A stretch of 64,000 nt of DNA from the NCBI GenBank assembly GCA_016708845.1, contig JADJFB010000015.1, positions 62,001-126,000 of the forward strand, given 5' to 3'. The stretch is from Bacteroidota bacterium. Its GTDB lineage: Bacteria; Bacteroidota; Bacteroidia; B-17B0; Aurantibacillaceae. The translations under genes were made by a program, and so were the position numbers. How positions within the stretch are numbered: the stretch's first letter is position 1; each line of letters opens with the position of its first letter. Below are positions 17,486 through 26,711 of the stretch, piece after piece. The notes beneath the pieces were generated by a model. The model was not told the DNA's origin. It saw only the letters and a list, made by a program, of their open reading frames with translations, and made no database searches.

Positions 17486-17583
17486 TTTCGCTAAAAAGTG
17501 ACCACCCTATAAGAGGAAAACTATTCTGTGATCCGCCTTAAACCACTTAAGCACATAAAATAAAAACATTTAAACCCAAAAAC

Positions 17584-18339
17584 ATGAAAAAAACTTTACT
17601 TAGTTTATCATTAATTGCCCTTGCTTTAGTTGGTAAAGCGCAAAATTGTTCTGAGTTATTTATTTCTGAATATGTTGAGTCTACTAATAACGACAAAGCT
17701 TTAGAAATTTATAATCCAACAAGTTCAGCAATTACTATTAATCAAGATTATCGAATTGTGCGTTACAATAATGGTACAGGTTCGTTCACAGGAGCCCCAG
17801 CAACGCAACAGTATGTAATTTTAAACGCTCACACAATTCAGCCTTATGATGTTTGGGTTTTAGTAATTGATAAAAGAAATCCAACTGGTACAGGATCTGA
17901 AATTCCAGTTTCAGCTGCTTTGCAAGCGGTAGCAGATACTTTTGTTTGTCCAGATTATAATATTAGTTATGCTTTGTCTCATAATGGTAACGATGCTATT
18001 TCTTTACAGAAAAATGTTGGAGGTAATTGGGGTTATGTCGATATTATTGGTGAGATTGGTTTTGATCCAGTTATTGGATGGGCTGATTGTCCTCCTTTTT
18101 ATGGTTCTGATTGCGTTAGTTCAAAGAAAGTGCATACCGAAGATCATACTATGATTAGAAAAGGGTCAGTAAAAACTGGTAGAATTACAAATGAAGCATT
18201 TAATCCAACTTTGCAATGGGATACTTTAACAGAAAACAAACTTGTAAGTGGCATAGCAGTAACTAATCATCAATGGGTAGCCATGCCTGTGATTGTCAAG
18301 TGGTTGGAGTTAAAGAATATGTTAAACTATCGCAAGTGA
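17584..18339 (+). CDS. Secreted lamin-tail-domain protein, N-terminal fragment
   Basis: Signal peptide (about 1-19, ending VGKAQ) followed by a lamin-tail (LTD) domain: CSELFISEYVE...NDKALEIYNPT, then PYDVWVLVIDKRNPTG and GWADCPPFYGSDCV. LTD domains in secreted Bacteroidota proteins are usually anchoring or binding modules attached to nucleases or sorting domains. The last 20 or so residues are out of frame. The real C-terminus, a T9SS sorting domain, is read in another frame at 18273-18572, so the intact gene would span 17584-18572 (about 328 residues). It has its own promoter upstream. Confidence 0.8.
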   Translation: MKKTLLSLSLIALALVGKAQNCSELFISEYVESTNNDKALEIYNPTSSAITINQDYRIVRYNNGTGSFTGAPATQQYVILNAHTIQPYDVWVLVIDKRNPTGTGSEIPVSAALQAVADTFVCPDYNISYALSHNGNDAISLQKNVGGNWGYVDIIGEIGFDPVIGWADCPPFYGSDCVSSKKVHTEDHTMIRKGSVKTGRITNEAFNPTLQWDTLTENKLVSGIAVTNHQWVAMPVIVKWLELKNMLNYRK

Positions 18340-18572
18340 AAATGTTTCCGAATCCAGTTTCAAAATCTTCACGAATTTCATTTTTATTAGCAGATAGAAA
18401 AATGACAACTATTAAAGTAAATAATGTTTTTGGCCAAGAAGTTAAAAGTATTGAGATTGAAAGACCAACACTTAAAACTGAACAAGATTTAAATCTTTCA
18501 GCCGGGATTTATTTCATTGAAATAGATTTTGAAAATAATATTTCTACTACTGAAAAATTAATTATTGAATAA
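18273..18572 (+). CDS. T9SS type A sorting domain, C-terminal fragment of the lamin-tail protein
   Basis: After VKLSQVKMFPNPVSKSSRISF comes the typical Por-secretion tail: VNNVFGQEVKS, LNLSAGIYFIEI and a basic/Ile-rich end. It is the C-terminus of the gene beginning at 17584; the frame changes between about 18275 and 18300, near the GGG at 18276. The Met at 18273 is not a real start. The domain directs export through the type IX system and cell-surface attachment or release. Confidence 0.8.
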   Translation: MGSHACDCQVVGVKEYVKLSQVKMFPNPVSKSSRISFLLADRKMTTIKVNNVFGQEVKSIEIERPTLKTEQDLNLSAGIYFIEIDFENNISTTEKLIIE

Positions 18573-18593
18573 TTTATATTTATAATAACACAG

Positions 18594-18641
18594 AAAGCCT
18601 GTAGGGTAATAGTATTAACTTAAACTTACAGGCTTTTTTTA
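18594..18641 (+). terminator. Probable terminator after the lamin-tail gene
   Basis: AAGCCTGTA near 18595 pairs with TACAGGCTT near 18628, with a 20-odd-base loop and a T7 tract. The loop is long for an intrinsic terminator. Confidence 0.65.
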
Positions 18642-18673
18642 TTTGCAACAAAATAACGACCTCATACTTTCTT

Positions 18674-20800
18674 ATGAAACCGCTAATAACTAAACTCAAT
18701 TTATTTATTCTATTTGTAATTTTTAATGTCATTGCTTTTGGGCAAACCTATATTATTAAGGGAAGTATTAAAGATGCTGTTACTGGCGAAGGACTTATTG
18801 GTGCAAGCGTAATTGCAAAGCCAGGAGTGGGAGCTGTAACTGATATAGAAGGGAATTATTCTTTTAAGATAGAGCCAGGAAGTTACACACTTAAAGTAAA
18901 CTATGTTGGGTATTTGCCAATGGAGGCAAAAGTAAAAGTAGTTGACAAAGATGTAACTTCAATTTTTGTTTTAGAATCACAAACTTTAGATGAAGTAGAA
19001 ATTACTGCTAATATTGGTACAGTTCGCGAAACCCCTGTAGCTATTACTAATATTTCTCAGCAAAAAATTCAAGAAGAATTAGCAGGGCGAGATTTGCCAA
19101 TGATTTTAAACAGTACTCCTGGTGTATATGCTACTGAACAGGGTGGTGGTGCTGGTGATTCGCGTATAACTTTACGTGGATTTGACCAAACAAATATTGC
19201 TGTTATGGTTGATGGGGTTCCAGTAAATGACATGGAGAACGGTGCTGTGTATTGGAGTAACTGGGATGGATTGAGTGAAATTACAAAAACAATGCAAGTA
19301 CAGCGTGGTTTAGGAGCTAATAAATTAGCAGTTTCATCGGCAGGAGGAACTATGAATATTATTACCAGAAGTGTTGACCAAAAGCCAGAAATAATAGTGA
19401 AGCAAGATTTTGGAAATAATAATTATAAACGAACTGCTTTTAGTTACAATTCAGGATTAAAAAATGACAAATTTGGAATTGTATTAGCAGGTAGTCGTGG
19501 AACTGGTGATGGATATGTAGAAGGTACATTTCTTGAAGCTTGGAGTTATTTTGTGAAATTGCAATGGAGGGTTAATGAAAAACATTTACTTTCATTAAGT
19601 GCAAATGGGGCTCCGCAACGCCATGGACAAAGAGCTTTTCAAACTACATTAGGGGTATATAATAAAGCATTAGCATCTCAATTAGGAGTAGAAGACCCAG
19701 ATAAAAATATGAATTTATCAGGTTTTTTAAATGCTAACTCAGAAGAAAAACCACGTTCATATAACTATGATGTGGCTAAATTAAATGGTCAAGATTATTA
19801 TTTAAGAACAAATTATTACCATAAGCCATTATTTAATTTAAGTCACTTTTGGTCGGCTAACGAAAAACTAACAATTTCTACTGTTGGCTATGCGTCATTT
19901 GGTTTTGGGGGCGGTGTATCCATGAATAGTACAATTGCAAATGATAAAACAACAGGATATATTGATTTAAATAATTTATATAATACAAATTCTACTTTTG
20001 TTGCATCAGGAAGCACATTAACGTATTATGGAAATGAACGACGTTCATCAAATTTTTTACGATCTTCTGTGAACAATCATCGTTGGTATGGCTTACTTTC
20101 TACGGCAACTTATAAAATTAATAAACCTTTAACTTTAACTTTGGGAATAGATGCTCGTTATTATCAAGGCTTACATTATAGAGAGGTAAATAATTTACTT
20201 GGCGGAGATTATATTCGTGATTTATCAGATAGAAACGCTCCAAAAGGTTTAATAGATCCTTTTAATCCAACGGCTATTGACCCAAATTTTAGAAATGAGA
20301 TGAAACGTGTTGGAGATAAAGTGGCTTATAACTTTGACGGCTTAGTTAATTGGGGAGGATTATTTAGTCAGTTAGAATATAAAAAAGATAAATGGACAGC
20401 TTTTATGACTCTTACTGGCTCTTATACAGGTTACCAGCGTCGCGATTATTTTGAAAGAAAAGACGTAACAGTTGGTAAAGTCAACAAAGGCTTTAATAAA
20501 TTTATTGATTATTTTAAAGATAACCGAGATGATAATGTGTTTAATGCGATTGTTGGTTTTAACGAAACTTTATTAGTGAATGAAAATAGTGTTCAAAGCA
20601 ATGGAAATTCTTTTTTTGTATTCACAAATAACAATCATAGAACCTACGAAAATGGCGATACAACCTTTGTAGTTAAATATAATACCTCTGCAGCACCAAT
20701 AGATACCTTTTACTTATTAAATGCTAAAAATATACAATATATTCGAAAGAAGCTAAATATACGACTACACGTAAAAAATGGTTCCCTGGATTTACAGTAA
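18674..20800 (+). CDS. TonB-dependent outer-membrane receptor, N-terminal two thirds (frameshifted)
   Basis: Signal peptide (about 1-24), carboxypeptidase-regulatory-like domain (about 25-110: IIKGSIKDAVTGEGLIGASV...GNYSFKIEPGSYTLKVNYVGY), then the TonB plug (about 115-240: ETPVAITNISQQKIQEELAG, DMPMILN-type helix, DSRITLRGFDQTNIAVMVDGVPVND, AGGTMNIITRS) and the first half of the 22-strand barrel. The frame is lost near 20746; the rest of the barrel is read in three further pieces to 21636. Intact, it would be about 985 residues. There is no SusD gene, so it is not a glycan PUL receptor pair, and its substrate is unknown. No complete export or metal-uptake operon is visible nearby. Confidence 0.88.
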   Translation: MKPLITKLNLFILFVIFNVIAFGQTYIIKGSIKDAVTGEGLIGASVIAKPGVGAVTDIEGNYSFKIEPGSYTLKVNYVGYLPMEAKVKVVDKDVTSIFVLESQTLDEVEITANIGTVRETPVAITNISQQKIQEELAGRDLPMILNSTPGVYATEQGGGAGDSRITLRGFDQTNIAVMVDGVPVNDMENGAVYWSNWDGLSEITKTMQVQRGLGANKLAVSSAGGTMNIITRSVDQKPEIIVKQDFGNNNYKRTAFSYNSGLKNDKFGIVLAGSRGTGDGYVEGTFLEAWSYFVKLQWRVNEKHLLSLSANGAPQRHGQRAFQTTLGVYNKALASQLGVEDPDKNMNLSGFLNANSEEKPRSYNYDVAKLNGQDYYLRTNYYHKPLFNLSHFWSANEKLTISTVGYASFGFGGGVSMNSTIANDKTTGYIDLNNLYNTNSTFVASGSTLTYYGNERRSSNFLRSSVNNHRWYGLLSTATYKINKPLTLTLGIDARYYQGLHYREVNNLLGGDYIRDLSDRNAPKGLIDPFNPTAIDPNFRNEMKRVGDKVAYNFDGLVNWGGLFSQLEYKKDKWTAFMTLTGSYTGYQRRDYFERKDVTVGKVNKGFNKFIDYFKDNRDDNVFNAIVGFNETLLVNENSVQSNGNSFFVFTNNNHRTYENGDTTFVVKYNTSAAPIDTFYLLNAKNIQYIRKKLNIRLHVKNGSLDLQ

Positions 20801-20960
20801 AAGGAGGAGTAAACTATAAATTAAATACACATTACAATGTATATGCAAATATTGGGAGTTAAATTGCCCTAAATTTAATAATGTATATAATGGTAATCAA
20901 ATTGGAAATGTTGAATTTGAAAACTCAGCAAATCAGCTTATAAATTCTCAAGAAATTGGA

Positions 20961-21200
20961 ATGGGTATAAATTATAAAGCAATTGCTGTAAATGTTAATA
21001 TGTACTATACTAAATGGGACAATAAACCAGTGCCAACTGTTACTGGTAATAATAATGATGTATATAATATTAATGGCGTAAATACTTCACATCTAGGAAT
21101 TGAAGTTGACTGGGTTTATAAAATTATAAAAGCAATTGGAATGGGAAGGACTATATCTATTGCAGATTGGAAGTATAAAGGTGGAATGCTGTTATTTTAA
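20961..21200 (+). pseudogene. TonB-dependent receptor barrel, middle fragment
   Basis: Two out-of-phase pieces link the N-terminal fragment to this one. Bases about 20746-20862 read KEAKYTTTRKKWFPGFTVKG and barrel strands in one frame. From about 20862 another frame reads PKFNNVYNG...QEIGMGINYKAIAVNVNMYYTKWDN, continuing to 21200. The open frame therefore begins before the listed Met. It ends in a short stretch read out of phase (YKGGMLLF), with another break before 21230. Confidence 0.7.
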
Positions 21201-21276
21201 TCGACAGATTACAGGAAATATTGCAGGGTACTGTTGATTATAGTGCCAATAATGCACTCTAGGAAACGCTGCTCAA

Positions 21277-21636
21277 ATGCAATTTAGTAACGCCTTAAAA
21301 TATAATATAAATAAAGGTTTTTGGATAAAACCTCGATATACCTATTTTGCTAAAAATTATTCAGAATTTAGAGCTACGGATTTAGTAGGTGCCAATAAAG
21401 ATAAAGAGTCGTGGAGATTACCTAATTATGGATTACTAGATTTAGCTGCTGGGTATGAGTTTAAATTAGATAAAATAAGAATTAATTTAAATGCAAATGT
21501 TACAAATGTTTTAGATGCTTTTTATATATCTGATGCAACAAATAATGTGATAGCTCAAAATTTTGACGCCAATTCAGCAACTGTGTTTATTGGCCCAGGC
21601 AGACAATTTAAATTTGGAATGAGATTAACTTTTTAA
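21277..21636 (+). CDS. TonB-dependent receptor, C-terminal barrel fragment
   Basis: 119 residues with typical last strands of a TonB receptor: AAQMQFSNALKYNINKGFW, KPRYTYFAKNYSEF, YGLLDLAAGYEFKL, LNANVTNVLDAFYISDA, and the terminal GPGRQFKFGMRLTF ending in Phe, the outer-membrane insertion signal. It is the intact end of the gene starting at 18674. Eighteen bases separate its stop from the next secreted gene. Confidence 0.82.
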   Translation: MQFSNALKYNINKGFWIKPRYTYFAKNYSEFRATDLVGANKDKESWRLPNYGLLDLAAGYEFKLDKIRINLNANVTNVLDAFYISDATNNVIAQNFDANSATVFIGPGRQFKFGMRLTF

Positions 21637-21654
21637 AACTATAAAATAAACAAA

Positions 21655-21966
21655 ATGAAAAAAACAACAATTATAACATCCGTGTTGGCTTTGATAGGAA
21701 CACTATCATTTGCTCAAGCACCATTGCCAACAACAGAAAACTTTAATAGTTTTATCGGAACTTTTGCTCAGGCAGGTTGGACATTTAATGAGAATCCATC
21801 TGGCGCTCCAAATTATTCTTACCCTTCAGGAGGTGTATCAGGAACTGCTGCTGGTCGTTTAGATGAGTCTAATGATAATATCGTAGTATTTGTTGGCGAT
21901 CAAATGGGACAGGTAACCTTTGCATTAAAAGGTACTATTACTACTGGCGCTTGGCAAGGTTTTTGA
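21655..21966 (+). CDS. Secreted endonuclease I-family protein, fragment 1 (signal peptide and anchor domain)
   Basis: Signal peptide (about 1-20, ending LSFAQ) followed by the start of a jelly-roll-like anchor domain (PLPTTENFNSFIGTFAQAGW...). The frame ends at GAWQGF and continues one base over with FDVQESTNGSTWTTTLASYT, showing a single-base break near 21960 in a T5 run. The whole gene spans 21655-23928 in four frames, about 750 residues if intact. It follows the TonB receptor by 18 bases and may be cotranscribed. Confidence 0.7.
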   Translation: MKKTTIITSVLALIGTLSFAQAPLPTTENFNSFIGTFAQAGWTFNENPSGAPNYSYPSGGVSGTAAGRLDESNDNIVVFVGDQMGQVTFALKGTITTGAWQGF

Positions 21967-22006
21967 TGTTCAAGAATCTACTAATGGCTCAACTTGGACT
22001 ACCACT

Positions 22007-22231
22007 TTGGCATCGTACACTACAGGTGTTTTAGCTACTAGTTTTAATACTTATTCAGTAACTCCATCAGCTAGCGCTCGCTATATTCGATGGAATTTTT
22101 CTACAAAAGTAAGTGGATATAACGTAGCCATTGATGATATTAACATTAGTGAAGGCGCTGCTGCAACACAAGATATTAATGTATGGTATAACACAACAAA
22201 TATATTAACAAATGGACAACCACGCTTATAA
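22007..22231 (+). CDS. Secreted endonuclease I-family protein, fragment 2
   Basis: Continuation of the anchor domain (RYIRWNFSTKVSGYNVAIDDINI, a choice-of-anchor-type closing strand), then the start of an Hydin/ASPM-like domain (DINVWYNTTNILTNGQ). The true frame opens before the listed Met, near 21964. A further break near 22220-22260 shifts to the frame of fragment 3. Confidence 0.65.
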   Translation: MASYTTGVLATSFNTYSVTPSASARYIRWNFSTKVSGYNVAIDDINISEGAAATQDINVWYNTTNILTNGQPRL

Positions 22232-22340
22232 CGCAGTTGGCACACCACTTAACTAAATTTTTAGTAAAAATGCTGGCTTAGCAACATTAAATGTTTCATC
22301 AATCAGTTTTACAGGAGCTAACGCTTCTGATTATTCAGTA

Positions 22341-23075
22341 GTGTCTCCAAGCGTACCATTTTCGCTAAACGCACAATCAAATCAGTCTGTAACGATATCA
22401 TTCAATCCCGGTGCTAATGGCTCGCGTATTGCTGATATGGTAATTGCAAGTACTGATCCTGATGAGGCTTCATATATCATTCACTTAAACGGCGTTGGAG
22501 GAACAGCTGCGTCAGAGCCATCAGGACAAGCGTCTGCATTAACTTTTAGTAATATAAAATCTTATCGTGCCACTTATTCTTTTGTTAATGCTGTTGGTGG
22601 TGCTGATGGATATATTGTTTTGTATAAAAAGTCATCAACTCCTATTACAGATGTTCCAGTTGATGGTGTATCTTACATGAGAGGAGATATGATTGGTTCA
22701 TCTAAAGTTGCTTATGTTGGAACAAGTACATTAAATACGGTTCCAAATGTTTGGGCATCATCAAACTATCAGTTATCAGTTTTTGCTTACAATGGAAGCG
22801 GCCCGTCAATTAATTACAATACAACTTCACCAGCAACTAATAGTTTAACGAGTTTAGGTTCTATGCAGCCAGCTAATGAATATAATGGAATCTCTACATC
22901 TAATTCTTCTTTTGTAACAGATTTACATAATAAGATTAATCCACATACATCGGTTTTTTATAGTAATTACACAAACACTATGTTAAATTCATTTGAGGCT
23001 AGAGATACTACAAATGGTCAAAGTTTGTTGAATGTCTTACAGTTCTTACCGTATTGTTTATACACCGCCGTTTGA
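22341..23075 (+). CDS. Secreted endonuclease I-family protein, fragment 3 (Hydin-like and fibronectin-like domains)
   Basis: The frame is open from about 22262 (FSKNAGLATLNVSSISFTGA) through the ASPM/SPD-2/Hydin-like signature SVTISFNPGANGSRIADMVIASTDPDEASYIIHLNGVG. A fibronectin III-like domain and the N-terminal helices of the nuclease (DLHNKINPHTSVFYSNYTNT) follow. It ends with residues out of phase after LLNV near 23030, where fragment 4 resumes. Confidence 0.72.
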   Translation: MSPSVPFSLNAQSNQSVTISFNPGANGSRIADMVIASTDPDEASYIIHLNGVGGTAASEPSGQASALTFSNIKSYRATYSFVNAVGGADGYIVLYKKSSTPITDVPVDGVSYMRGDMIGSSKVAYVGTSTLNTVPNVWASSNYQLSVFAYNGSGPSINYNTTSPATNSLTSLGSMQPANEYNGISTSNSSFVTDLHNKINPHTSVFYSNYTNTMLNSFEARDTTNGQSLLNVLQFLPYCLYTAV

Positions 23076-23928
23076 TTATACAGCTTCTGATTTTAGTCGT
23101 GAGCATACTTATTGCCATCAATGGATGCCGACAAACCCAGCAGATAATCCAGAAAAACCTGAGTATAATGACCAACATCATTTATTTCTTACTAAACAAA
23201 CTGATGTTAATGCAGAAAGAAGTAATTATCCTTTAGGTGACGTGGTTACTCCATTAAATACATTTATGAATTGTAAATCTGGAAATGATGCCTTTGCTCA
23301 TAAAGTTTTTGAGCCTCGTGCTGATCAAAAAGGTAATTCTGCTCGTGCATTAATGTATGTAGCTGTTTGCTATAATGGTGTGAGTGGAAATAACTGGGCG
23401 TTCAAAAACCCAATAAATAATACCAATATTCAATACGGTCAAGATCAAAATTTATTAAAAAAATGGCATTTCCAAGATTTGCCAGATTCTTATGAAATTT
23501 CTCGTAACGACTTTTTAGATTCATTACAAGGAAACAGAAATCCATTTATTGATAGCGTGCGTTATGCATGTTATATTGATTTTAGTAATATGACTTATAT
23601 TTCTGCTCCAACATATACTACAGGTATTAATTCTCCTTGTTATGTATCAGTTGGTATTAAAGAAAACGTAGCGACTCATTTCGAATATGTATTGGCTCCA
23701 AACCCAACATCTAATGAGTTTTATTTAATGATTGACGCTAAAGTAGCTGAGAAATTTAACTTAGACATTATGGATGTAACTGGAAGAAACGTTTATAAAA
23801 GAGATGTTGACGTGATTAATGGATTTAATAATGTGGTTGTGAATGATCTTAAATTAAATAGTGGCGTTTACTTTGTAAACCTTCATTATAAGAATGAGAA
23901 AATTACTCGTAAGCTAATTATACAATAA
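23032..23928 (+). CDS. Secreted endonuclease I-family protein, fragment 4 (catalytic domain and T9SS tail)
   Basis: Catalytic core of the endonuclease I/NucM family (Pfam Endonuclease_1): FSREHTYCHQWMP holds the Glu-His general base pair and QHHLFLTKQTDVNAERSNYPLGDV holds the metal-binding His/Asn cluster. These enzymes make non-specific cuts in DNA or RNA with Mg2+ or Ca2+. A type A T9SS sorting domain closes the protein (VLAPNPTSNEFYLMI, DVTGRNVYKRD, LNSGVYFVNLHY), so it would be secreted to the surface or medium, where it may supply nucleotides from extracellular DNA. The catalytic residues are intact despite upstream frame breaks. Confidence 0.87.
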   Translation: MSYSSYRIVYTPPFDYTASDFSREHTYCHQWMPTNPADNPEKPEYNDQHHLFLTKQTDVNAERSNYPLGDVVTPLNTFMNCKSGNDAFAHKVFEPRADQKGNSARALMYVAVCYNGVSGNNWAFKNPINNTNIQYGQDQNLLKKWHFQDLPDSYEISRNDFLDSLQGNRNPFIDSVRYACYIDFSNMTYISAPTYTTGINSPCYVSVGIKENVATHFEYVLAPNPTSNEFYLMIDAKVAEKFNLDIMDVTGRNVYKRDVDVINGFNNVVVNDLKLNSGVYFVNLHYKNEKITRKLIIQ

Positions 23929-23940
23929 TTAATACTAATA

Positions 23941-23980
23941 ATAAAAAAGCCCTTACTAAAAAGTAAGGGCTTTTTTATTG
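23941..23980. terminator. Bidirectional terminator between endonuclease and lon
   Basis: AAAAAAGCCCTTAC and GTAAGGGCTTTTTT form a perfect 14-bp stem with a short A-rich loop; T/A tracts lie on both sides. It serves the plus-strand nuclease gene and the minus-strand lon gene that ends about 15 bases away. Confidence 0.88.
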
Positions 23981-24118
23981 GATTTAATTAATAATTACTT
24001 CAACAAAGCTAATTGCAATACCTCCGTCATTTGATTGACATACTTAAAAGTTAAGCCTTTTAAATAATCTGCTTTAATATCATCAACATCTTTTTTATTA
24101 TCTGCACACAAAATAATT

Positions 24119-26413
24119 TCATTTAATACCAGCACGCTTTGCGGCTAATATTTTTTCTTTTATTCCGCCAACAGGTAATACTTTTCCTCGTAAGGTAATT
24201 TCGCCAGTCATGGCTAAATGTTTTTTTACTTTACGCTTAGTTAAAGCAGAAGTAATAGAGGTTAACATAGCAATACCGGCACTTGGACCATCTTTAGGTG
24301 TGGCACCTTCTGGTACGTGAACATGAATATTGTAATTTTCAAACACTTCCGAATCAATATTCAATTCTTCGTTATGTGCTTTGATGAACTCTAAGGCTAA
24401 TGTCGCACTTTCTTTCATCACATCACCTAAATTTCCTGTTAAGGTTAATTTAGCCCCTTTACCTTTAGATAAAGAAGTTTCAATAAATAAAATATCGCCT
24501 CCAACTTGTGTCCAAGCTAAACCAGTAACTACACCAGCTACATCATTACCTTGATACTTCGCTTTTTCGTGAGAAGGTCCCAATATTTTAGCAATGACTT
24601 CTTCTGATATTTTAGGTAAGGTTTCTTCTTTAACCACATGAACTGCTACATAACGTGCAATTTTAGAAATACGTTTTTCTAAATTACGAACGCCACTTTC
24701 GGCTGTGTAATTTTCAATGACGAATTCTAATTGCTTATCCGTTAATTTTAATTGCGATTTTTTTAAACCGTTTTCTTCAATTTGTTTTGGCAATAAATGT
24801 TGTTTGGCAATTTCAATTTTCTCTTCAACTGTATAACCGCTTACATCAATAATTTCCATACGGTCGCGCAAAGCAGGTTGTATGGTTGCTAAATTATTAC
24901 AAGTGGCAATAAATAATACTTTACTTAAATCGAAATCGTTCTCTAAAAAATTATCGTAAAAGGTTGAATTTTGTTCTGGATCTAAAACTTCTAATAGAGC
25001 AGAGGATGGGTCACCATGATAATCGCTTCCTACTTTATCTATCTCATCTAAAATAAAAACAGGGTTGGACGATTGTACCTTTTTCAGGTTCTGTAAAATA
25101 CGTCCTGGCATAGCACCAATATAGGTTTTACGATGTCCACGAATTTCACTTTCATCTTTTAATCCACCTAAGCTCATACGAATGTATTTGCGATTTAAGG
25201 CTTTGGCAATACTTTTTCCTAAAGATGTTTTACCAACTCCAGGAGGACCATATAAACACAAAATAGGAGCTTTTAAATCACCTTTTAATTTTAATACAGC
25301 TAAATGTTCTAAAATACGTTCCTTTACTTTTTCTAAACCAAAATGATCTTCGTTTAAAGTTGCTTCAGCATGTTTTAAATCGAAATTATCAACTGTAAAT
25401 TCGTTCCAAGGTAAATCTAATAATAGCTCTAAGTAATTGGTTTGAATGCCAAACTCTGGTGAGTTAGGATTCATACGTGATAATTTGCTCATTTGCTTGT
25501 CAAAAATATCTCCAATTTCTTTACTCCATTTTTTGGTTTTTGCTTTTTCTCTTAACTCTTCAAAATCTTGTTCATGACTTTTTTCGCCTAACTCTTCTTG
25601 AATAGTTTTAATTTGTTGATGTAAAAAATAATCACGTTGTTGTTTATCTAAATCAACTTTTACTTTATCTTGAATTTGATTTTTTAGCTCCAACATTTGT
25701 AAATCCTTTGTTAAATGAGTCAACACCATGGTTGCTCTATCTTTTAAACTAGGAACTTCTAACATTTGTTGTTTCTCAGCAGAGCTTGCATTCATATTTG
25801 ATGAAATAAAATTCACCATAAAATTTTGGCTCTCAATATTATTTAAAGCAAAACCAGCTTCTGTAGGAATGTGTTGCGATTTTTGAATAATTTGTATGGC
25901 CGTATCTTTTAAGGTAGAAACAATGGCTTGAAATTCTTCGTCGCCTTTTTCGGGACGAGTTTCTTCAAATCGTTGAGTCTTAGCTTTGTAGTAAGGCTCA
26001 TTTTGAGTGAATTCTTTGATGCGAAAACGCTTTTTCCCTTGGATAATAACGGTTGTATTGCCATCGGGCATACGTAACATTTTAATGATTTGAGCTACAG
26101 TTCCAACGTTATGTAAATCCTCAGGTTGAGGATCTTCAATACCATCGTTTTTTTGAGTAACTACGCCAATCGTTTTATCGCCTTTGTAAGCATCTTTTAT
26201 AAGGTTAATAGACTTATCTCTACCAACGGTAATAGGAATAACTACTCCTGGAAATAAAACAGTATTGCGAAGCGGCAAAATTGACAGTATTTCGGGTATT
26301 TTTTCGGCGTGCATATTGTCCTCATCTTCTGCCGAAAGTAAAGGAATGAAATCGCTATCCTCGTCAATCATTGGTTCAAAGGGCATTTTATCTGAATCTT
26401 TAAAGAAAATCAT
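24119..26413 (-). CDS. lon: ATP-dependent protease Lon (La), C-terminal 40 residues displaced by a frameshift
   Basis: 764 residues: LON substrate-binding domain (LPLRNTVLFPGVVIPI..., about 45-250), coiled coil, AAA+ module with Walker A GPPGVGKTS and Walker B FILDEIDKV, and the Ser/Lys protease domain (catalytic Ser in PKDGPSAGIAM, Lys in VGGIKEKILAAKRAG). Lon degrades misfolded and regulatory proteins in the cytoplasm. After RAGIK the frame meets a stop at 24119. One extra base at 24121 accounts for this: the next frame reads EIILCADNKKDVDDI...TEVLQLALLK down to 23995, the normal Lon end. The start may be this ATG or the Met at residue 9. Confidence 0.93.
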   Translation of the reverse strand: MIFFKDSDKMPFEPMIDEDSDFIPLLSAEDEDNMHAEKIPEILSILPLRNTVLFPGVVIPITVGRDKSINLIKDAYKGDKTIGVVTQKNDGIEDPQPEDLHNVGTVAQIIKMLRMPDGNTTVIIQGKKRFRIKEFTQNEPYYKAKTQRFEETRPEKGDEEFQAIVSTLKDTAIQIIQKSQHIPTEAGFALNNIESQNFMVNFISSNMNASSAEKQQMLEVPSLKDRATMVLTHLTKDLQMLELKNQIQDKVKVDLDKQQRDYFLHQQIKTIQEELGEKSHEQDFEELREKAKTKKWSKEIGDIFDKQMSKLSRMNPNSPEFGIQTNYLELLLDLPWNEFTVDNFDLKHAEATLNEDHFGLEKVKERILEHLAVLKLKGDLKAPILCLYGPPGVGKTSLGKSIAKALNRKYIRMSLGGLKDESEIRGHRKTYIGAMPGRILQNLKKVQSSNPVFILDEIDKVGSDYHGDPSSALLEVLDPEQNSTFYDNFLENDFDLSKVLFIATCNNLATIQPALRDRMEIIDVSGYTVEEKIEIAKQHLLPKQIEENGLKKSQLKLTDKQLEFVIENYTAESGVRNLEKRISKIARYVAVHVVKEETLPKISEEVIAKILGPSHEKAKYQGNDVAGVVTGLAWTQVGGDILFIETSLSKGKGAKLTLTGNLGDVMKESATLALEFIKAHNEELNIDSEVFENYNIHVHVPEGATPKDGPSAGIAMLTSITSALTKRKVKKHLAMTGEITLRGKVLPVGGIKEKILAAKRAGIK

Positions 26414-26512
26414 AGTATTGGGTGTTAATTGCGGTATACAATATACGATTATTATGCCATTGGTGTTTTAGGACTTTGTGGCAGGATATACTATTTTTCG
26501 CAGTTCTTTTCT

Positions 26513-26520
26513 TATATTTG
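26513..26520 (+). promoter_or_regulatory. -7 box of the cobalamin-riboswitch transcript
   Basis: TATATTTG matches TAnnTTTG exactly and would start transcription within a few bases of the riboswitch. No TTG at the expected spacing was found upstream, so the -33 element is weak. Confidence 0.5.
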
Positions 26521-26672
26521 CTCCGTTGGAAAAGGGAATTTGGTGAAAATCCAATACTGTACCCGCAGCTGTAAGTTTCAAATGATGTTATACACATAGC
26601 CACTGTTTAATTATGGGAAGGCGTATAACAGAAGCAAGTCAGAAGACCTCCCAATAAATCGATGTTTAGAAT
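26518..26672 (+). ncRNA. Cobalamin (B12) riboswitch
   Basis: The conserved elements occur in order: AAAAGGGAA (26530-26538), GGTGAAAATCC (26542-26552), ACTGTACCCGCAGCTGTAA (26556-26574), GCCACTG (26599-26605), GGGAAGGCG (26615-26623) and the B12 box AGTCAGAAGACCTCCC (26637-26652). Adenosyl- or methylcobalamin binding normally represses the gene downstream. The start codon of the only downstream gene follows at 26712, and the roughly 40 bases between hold no obvious T-tract terminator, which suggests translational control; that part is inference. Confidence 0.95.
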
Positions 26673-26711
26673 TCCGGGAAAAGGATTCATAAAGACATTG
26701 TAACCGTTTGA

